From contig JALZUY010000085.1 of the NCBI GenBank assembly GCA_023301395.1, forward strand, positions 1 to 5,324: a stretch of 5,324 nucleotides of DNA. Reading direction: 5' to 3'. The DNA comes from Nonlabens sp. GTDB lineage: Bacteria > Bacteroidota > Bacteroidia > Flavobacteriales > Flavobacteriaceae. The notes under the pieces were generated by a model that searched no databases, was not told the origin of the DNA, and saw only the letters and a program-made list of their open reading frames with translations. Within the stretch, counting starts at the first letter, position 1. Each line of letters opens with the position of its first letter. Below, in pieces: positions 4,886-5,324 of this stretch. Both the position numbers and the translations under genes were made by a program.

Positions 4886-5324
4886 CTATTTGTTGTCACT
4901 CGCATGCCACTCTGCATAGCTAGTTTCTGTTTCTCTTAATCGTAAAGAGAATAATTCAATATTTTGAGGTAATCTGTCTTTTATTTTATCTGCAAAATCT
5001 AGAATCATCATTTCGCTAGTAGGTTGATAGTCTGCAAGAATGACTTCGTGACCACGTTCTGAGAGTTCTTTTGCAAGTTCTACATGCGGCGTATTTTTAT
5101 TAAATACAGTTGCGTGATCAAATGGGTCCACTATCTCTTCCTTTACAATCTTTTTCAAGTCTGTAAAATCGATAACCATTCCGTGCTTTACATTGTTAGA
5201 ATCATCTATAGGAGTTCCTATAACAGTTACAGCAAGTTTATAACTGTGCCCGTGAACATTGCGACACTTACCGTCATATCCATACAAGGCGTGACCAGTT
5301 TCAAAAGTAAATTCTTTTGTAATT
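4886..5324 (-). CDS. queD: 6-carboxytetrahydropterin synthase, 5'-partial
   Basis: A member of the 6-pyruvoyl-tetrahydropterin synthase (T-fold) family. QueD turns 7,8-dihydroneopterin triphosphate into 6-carboxytetrahydropterin and acetaldehyde, an early step to queuosine and other 7-deazaguanines. The frame stays open to the window edge, with 145 codons visible. The first visible codon is Ile (5323-5321), followed by TKEFTFETGHALYGYDGKC, the family N-terminus, so the true start lies just outside, probably within a few codons. Counting from that Ile, zinc ligands are His11, His24 and His26 (NVHGHSY), the catalytic Cys is Cys20, the catalytic pair is in FDHATVFN (Asp69, His70), and pterin-binding residues are in PTSEMM (Glu104) and RETETSYAEW (Glu131). 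Mammalian-type PTPS activity is possible, but Cys-R-N-V-H spacing and a bacterial setting favour QueD. No other queuosine gene is visible. Confidence 0.92.
   Translation of the reverse strand, partial: ITKEFTFETGHALYGYDGKCRNVHGHSYKLAVTVIGTPIDDSNNVKHGMVIDFTDLKKIVKEEIVDPFDHATVFNKNTPHVELAKELSERGHEVILADYQPTSEMMILDFADKIKDRLPQNIELFSLRLRETETSYAEWHASDNK

Noticed and set aside
5285..5287. TTG as the start of the QueD-like gene
   Set aside because: Conserved family residues, including zinc ligand His in ETGHA, lie upstream in the same open frame, so the gene extends past 5324.

Overview
The window looks like a piece of a Bacteroidota (Flavobacteriia) chromosome, probably a marine flavobacterium. The signs are AT-rich DNA, no Shine-Dalgarno sequences before the starts, promoter-like motifs of the TTG / TAnnTTTG type, a ~190-residue Crp/Fnr protein of the kind common in that phylum, and heme proteins whose sequences read like those of Flavobacteriaceae. 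The genus is not resolved.

Layout. Positions 1-85 are a short non-coding stretch holding a perfect -7 promoter motif that points left, out of the window. Positions 86-667 (minus) encode a Crp/Fnr-family regulator. Positions 668-988 are a 321-bp AT-rich divergent intergenic region. Positions 989-4359 (plus) are a tightly packed four-gene operon: hemD, hemE, an EI24/CysZ-like membrane protein, and hemF. The junctions are an 8-nt overlap, a 2-nt gap and a 1-nt overlap. Converging on it from the right, on the minus strand, are a small four-helix membrane protein of unknown function (4370-4840) and a QueD-type 6-carboxytetrahydropterin synthase (4886 to beyond 5324), cut by the window edge at its 5' end.

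How the genes work together. HemD closes hydroxymethylbilane to uroporphyrinogen III, HemE decarboxylates it to coproporphyrinogen III, and the oxygen-dependent HemF makes protoporphyrinogen IX. The operon therefore carries three consecutive steps of protoporphyrin synthesis. The membrane protein between hemE and hemF is translationally linked to both neighbours, but its role is unknown. The earlier genes (hemA, hemL, hemB, hemC) and the last steps (protoporphyrinogen oxidase, ferrochelatase) are not in the window. The divergent Crp/Fnr protein is a natural candidate regulator of the operon, but this is inferred from position only.

Most interesting signal. The DNA before hemD can form two mutually exclusive 8-bp hairpins that share a central segment. 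The second is followed by six T residues, and a possible 13-codon reading frame runs through the first segment and stops exactly where the shared segment begins. This is the layout of a transcription attenuator. The stems are AT-rich and could be fortuitous, so it is offered as a testable hypothesis. Everything else is ordinary housekeeping content; no mobile element, CRISPR array or RNA gene was seen.
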